The position numbers and the translations under genes are program-made. From Candidatus Zixiibacteriota bacterium (GTDB taxonomy: Bacteria; Zixibacteria; MSB-5A5; GN15; PGXB01), in assembly GCA_003641425.1 (NCBI GenBank), contig QNAH01000027.1:1-13506 (forward strand): a stretch of DNA of 13,506 nt, in the 5' to 3' direction. Shown in pieces: positions 12,812 through 13,506 of this stretch; the first letter of the stretch is position 1, and each line of letters begins with the position of its first letter. The notes under the pieces were generated by a model. The model was not told the DNA's origin and searched no databases. It saw only the letters and a program-made list of their open reading frames with translations.

Positions 12812-13506
12812 CTAATTTTCAGCGGATATCAATTTAAATGCATCGGACGGGGTCGGCCAGTCGGAGTGGATAATCAGTTTGGAAAAGCCGGCTTCGGATA
12901 AAAGCTGTTTGTATTGATCGTCGGTCCAGGCTTTGTTTGTACTACGATATGTCGCCAGATCACCGTTATCGTCCAGTATGTGAAATATCTGAAGAGCTGT
13001 CTGCTTATTGTCAAACCAGTGATTCTCTATCAGGCATAAATGCGGTTGGTCCGAAAAAAGACCCTGCAAGCCGGGGCCGGATTTATACCATGTGTATGGT
13101 ACATCGGCAATGCGTTTGATGGCCTCATAGGTATGTACTTCAAGCAGAATTATTCCGCCGGAAGAAAGAGCATTATATGCCTTTTTCAAGATGTCGCGGC
13201 ATTCATCCGGCGAAAAGACATTTAGTTCACCGTAAAGCATGACAGCCAGATCATAGCCGTTGTCAAAATCAGCGGTTCTGATATCGCCTTCGATCAATCG
13301 TGCTCTTCTCCCGATAATCTCTTCGGCATGCCTAATCGAAGCAGGAGAGAAGTCGATACCGGTGCAGTCATATCCCATATCGGCAAACTGCTCAATATGT
13401 AGTCCCGGCCCGCAGCCGATATCGAGAAGCTTGCCGGAAGATGTCTTACCATGATGCTCATGGATCCATTGCCCCTGCTTTTTTATCATCTCTTTTTTTC
13501 GGCTGG
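12812..13506 (-). CDS. Class I SAM-dependent methyltransferase (5' end outside window)
   Basis: A Rossmann-fold methyltransferase. Counting from the ATG at 13489, motif I LLDIGCGPGLHIEQFA is at 21-36, the ribose-binding acid is in CTGIDFSPASIRHAEE (Asp46), motif II region IEGDIRTADFDNGYDLAVMLYGELN follows, then LKKAYNALSSGGIILLEVHT. The frame stays open past the ATG to the window edge (SRKKE before it). Family members usually have about 30-40 more N-terminal residues before the KKQGQWI helix, so the true start is probably outside. The C-terminal part (HWFDNKQTALQIFHILDDNG, then TDDQYKQLLSEAGF) fits small-molecule methyltransferases of the Methyltransf_25 type. The substrate is unknown. It is on the same strand as the envelope operon but separated by a 240-base gap that holds that operon's promoter. 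Confidence 0.85.
   Translation of the reverse strand, partial: SRKKEMIKKQGQWIHEHHGKTSSGKLLDIGCGPGLHIEQFADMGYDCTGIDFSPASIRHAEEIIGRRARLIEGDIRTADFDNGYDLAVMLYGELNVFSPDECRDILKKAYNALSSGGIILLEVHTYEAIKRIADVPYTWYKSGPGLQGLFSDQPHLCLIENHWFDNKQTALQIFHILDDNGDLATYRSTNKAWTDDQYKQLLSEAGFSKLIIHSDWPTPSDAFKLISAEN

Noticed and set aside
1..13506. Reassignment of TGA to an amino acid throughout the genome (as in code 4 or 25).
   Set aside because: Several full-length, well-conserved genes here end at TGA in the expected place, including trxA and the creatininase-family gene.

Overview
The window reads as a gene-dense piece of the chromosome of a Gram-negative, probably anaerobic or redox-versatile bacterium. The Gram-negative call rests on a full-length DsbD, two outer-membrane beta-barrel type proteins, a lipoprotein, and the C-terminal part of a 2-hydroxyacyl-CoA-dehydratase-activase-like protein typical of anaerobes. 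Base composition looks just under 50% G+C. The style (DUF885 protein, OMPP1/FadL-like protein, degenerate response-regulator protein) suggests a lineage of the FCB or candidate-phylum type such as Zixibacteria, but this is a guess with no marker gene behind it. TGA is an ordinary stop for at least five genes here, so the standard bacterial code applies.

Left block, plus strand (1-3922): the C-terminal part of a giant activase-type iron-sulfur protein overlaps by 14 bases a DUF885 putative metallopeptidase. Then follow thioredoxin (trxA), a CoA-binding-domain (YccU-like) protein 2 bases after it, and 12 bases further a tiny gene that conventional gene calling would miss. It encodes a one-helix membrane protein whose frame runs through an in-frame TGA (3839-3841) to a real stop at 3920-3922. 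The TGA is followed at the expected distance by a hairpin with a G in its tetraloop, as in a bacterial SECIS element. The best reading is a 58-residue membrane selenoprotein with a GVKT-U-MGPSC redox motif, co-transcribed with thioredoxin. This is the main discovery candidate.

Middle block, plus strand (3950-6132): behind a possible promoter lie a rhomboid protease with a charged C-terminal tail and a protein with an N-terminal receiver-like domain that has lost its phospho-acceptor, followed by a long acidic linker with a duplicated short motif.

Then comes dsbD on the minus strand (8059-6149) with a good sigma-70-like promoter and an 18-bp palindrome lying over its -10 box. Divergently transcribed, from its own promoter, is a two-gene unit (8356-9834): a degenerate TIGR04282/DUF2064-type glycosyltransferase-like protein and a creatininase-family amidohydrolase. 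It ends at a strong bidirectional terminator (9855-9885).

Right block, minus strand: an envelope operon from a promoter at 12587-12615 encodes a YjbH-like barrel protein, a Tyr/Trp/Asp-rich lipoprotein, and an OMPP1/FadL-like outer-membrane protein whose start overlaps the lipoprotein stop as ATGA. After an AT-rich gap, a class I SAM-dependent methyltransferase runs off the right edge. No rRNA, tRNA, CRISPR array, insertion sequence or phage gene was seen.
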